Positions 62,513 through 64,000 of a DNA stretch of 64,000 nucleotides are shown here, piece after piece (positions within the stretch are counted from its first letter, which is position 1; every line of letters starts with the position of its first letter). Origin of the DNA: Bacillota bacterium (GTDB lineage: Bacteria > Bacillota > Clostridia > Acetivibrionales > DSM-1351); assembly GCA_023393115.1 (NCBI GenBank), contig JAEWMS010000002.1, positions 13,616-77,615 of the forward strand, in the 5' to 3' direction. The position numbers and the translations under genes are program-made. Below the pieces are notes generated by a model. The model did not search any database and was not told the origin of the DNA. It was given only the letters and a program-made list of their open reading frames with translations.

Positions 62513-63947
62513 TTATAAATTGCTAATACTTCTCAACCCGTTATATAATGCTGTTTTATGACCTTTTTCAAGTACTGTCAGATTGCTATTCCATGTACTT
62601 AAGTATCTATTGCTACTTGCCTTTTTTAGCTCTCTGATCAAGTAATCTTGCTCTTCGTGCTCTTTTTCTTTCTTTTCTTTTTTCTTTTGTGCTATTACAA
62701 GATCGTAGACTTTTCCTCCATTCTTTTTAAACACCCGTAATTGAGCCATTTTATCAGCTCCAACTCTTGACCACCCCATAGGTCTGCTACTTAGTCTATC
62801 TGAGAAAACGTGGCTTATATGCCCTTCTGCACTACATCCGACTATTTCATAATTATCTACTTTTATTTCTATCCCAGCCCAATTATTTTCTATATACCTT
62901 CTTGCATCATTTACCGCATTATATCTTGTTTCTGTATCTGTAAGCTCTAGTATCTTTTTAAACACTTTCTTTAGTAATTCTTTATCTGCTTCATCTACAG
63001 CATCCTTAAGGCCTTGGGTTATGGCCTCATTGTCCAAGTGTGCAGTTGCAGCCTTTATGTACTTATTCAAATGATAATTGTCCAAAACAAACTTACTCTT
63101 GGGAATCCAGTTTAATCCTTGTTTTATCCATGCAGCTCCATCCCCTGAAAGGTATATGGTTTCAACCTTTTCCATATCGTACACTTCATCTATATATTTA
63201 GATACTTCAAGCCATAAATCTTCACTGTTCAACATTCCTCCAAAATATCGTACATTCTTTAATACTTTCCGTTTTGCAGTACTCTTATCATAGTCTATTC
63301 CTTCATGAACATATACCATCTTTGGCATAAGGATATCCCTTTGATTAGGCTTTATTGGCTGTTCTCGTTTTTTCCTTTGCTGCGCCACATGGTCTTCATC
63401 AGCCTCGATAAAAAGAACTCTATTATCTCTTTTGCACTCATATGCTACACTTGGCTGTACCACTTCAAGAGTATGTATTTTATTCATAACTGCCTGTTTA
63501 CTGATTTTATCTACATAAGAAGCTTTTTCACCACCTTTTCGATAACTGCTGTCTACAGCCTCATCTATTGCATTAATAACTACATCAGCAGTTACACGGT
63601 CATGTGGCTCTATTCCCACAATGCTATCTACAAGATATTTTCTTTTCGCCGGTTTTCTTTGAAAGAAAGTATGTACGTGAATAATTGGTCATTCCAAAAG
63701 AAGTAAGTATACCAGAAGTATCCCTCCTGATAATCTCCCATTGTTGCTTTCTAAGCCCGGATTTCCGTAAGTGTTCGTCCATTCCTTCCAGAACCTCTGA
63801 CACTATATCACGCCCTAGTTTAAAAATATCCTCTTGTAGGCCGAGAACTAAATTAGCTATATCATCGCCTTGTTCAATAAAACTCTTAACTGTTTCTCTA
63901 ATATTTGCTATTCCAAAATCTAAAAATTGCTGTATACTGTTGTACAT
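62513..63947 (-). pseudogene. ISLre2-type (UPF0236) transposase, broken by one frameshift
   Basis: The first piece, 63947 to about 63630, gives the N-terminus (SIQQFLDFGIANIRET ... GMTNYSRTYFLSKKTGEK). The rest, in another frame to 62513, has the core GDGAAWIKQGLNW and LDNYHLNKYIKAA and the family tail (SNRYLSTWNSNL). The frames join at GAAAAGAAAATATC near 63650: dropping one A gives KYLVDSIVGIEPHDR directly. So it is a single-base insertion in a short A run, after which about 475 residues would be full length. The right end of the element may lie outside the window; its terminal repeats were not found. Confidence 0.88.
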
Positions 63948-64000
63948 AGAAGATACATCCTATTCTGTTTATTTTGTGTGAGAACTTATATCATAACAGG

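Noticed and set aside
63640..63660. Programmed -1 frameshift in the transposase
   Set aside because: Joining the frames needs +1 (or -2), so a standard -1 slip does not restore it; a one-base insertion fits.
1..64000. CRISPR array, prophage or rRNA genes
   Set aside because: No regular repeat-spacer pattern, phage structural gene or ribosomal RNA sequence was seen.

Overview
The window comes from a low-GC, endospore-forming, motile, anaerobic Firmicute of the class Clostridia. The evidence is the Bacillus-like order of sporulation and cell-wall genes, SpoIIID, SpoVT, SpoVG, YabP and YabQ, a T-box leader before serS, [FeFe]-hydrogenase maturases, and strong AGGAGG-type ribosome binding sites. 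Several plant-polysaccharide genes (GH5, GH43, GH36, two sugar ABC importers) suggest a (hemi)cellulolytic species of the Ruminiclostridium type. That genus assignment is inference. Nearly every gene is on the minus strand, so the region reads from high to low coordinates.

Layout from left to right. 1-5.2 kb: a sugar-uptake operon (LacI regulator, binding protein, two permeases, start of a GH5 glycosidase) whose binding-protein gene carries an in-frame amber codon. 5.3-9.9 kb: two near-identical chemoreceptors duplicated together with their terminator. 10.4-25.5 kb: tRNA-Leu(UAA), then a very conserved housekeeping and sporulation block (yabR, divIC, yabQ, yabP, rqcP, hup, mazG, ssb, spoVT, a prsA-like foldase, mfd, pth, prs, glmU, spoVG, purR). 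GlmU here has a degenerate uridylyltransferase half. 25.8-32.4 kb: murC on the plus strand, then fabZ, a phosphodiester-glycosidase-like protein, a FlgJ-like rod protein, two flagellar rod genes and mbl.

32.6-52.6 kb is accessory DNA between mbl and spoIIID, genes that are neighbours in Bacillus subtilis. It holds hydF-hydG and a TM1266-type regulator, a HAD phosphatase, an operon with a CE4 deacetylase, a GH43 enzyme, a Cys-rich miniprotein and a flavoprotein, a TetR gene with a perfect 34-bp operator, two AraC/GyrI-type regulators, and a large export module. That module has one membrane-fusion lipoprotein, two MacB/FtsX-type ABC transporters, a lipoprotein and a NarL-type two-component pair. 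52.8-60.5 kb: spoIIID, an orphan lipoprotein, and an alpha-galactoside system (AraC regulator, GH36 alpha-galactosidase, ABC importer) with phased direct repeats at its promoter. 60.6-64 kb: serS with its serine T-box, then an ISLre2-type transposase broken by one frameshift.

Two sugar importers, each with its own regulator and glycosidase, take up and cut oligosaccharides inside the cell. The housekeeping block links purine control, PRPP, peptidoglycan precursors, DNA repair and sporulation. The accessory region adds export, envelope-stress and redox functions.
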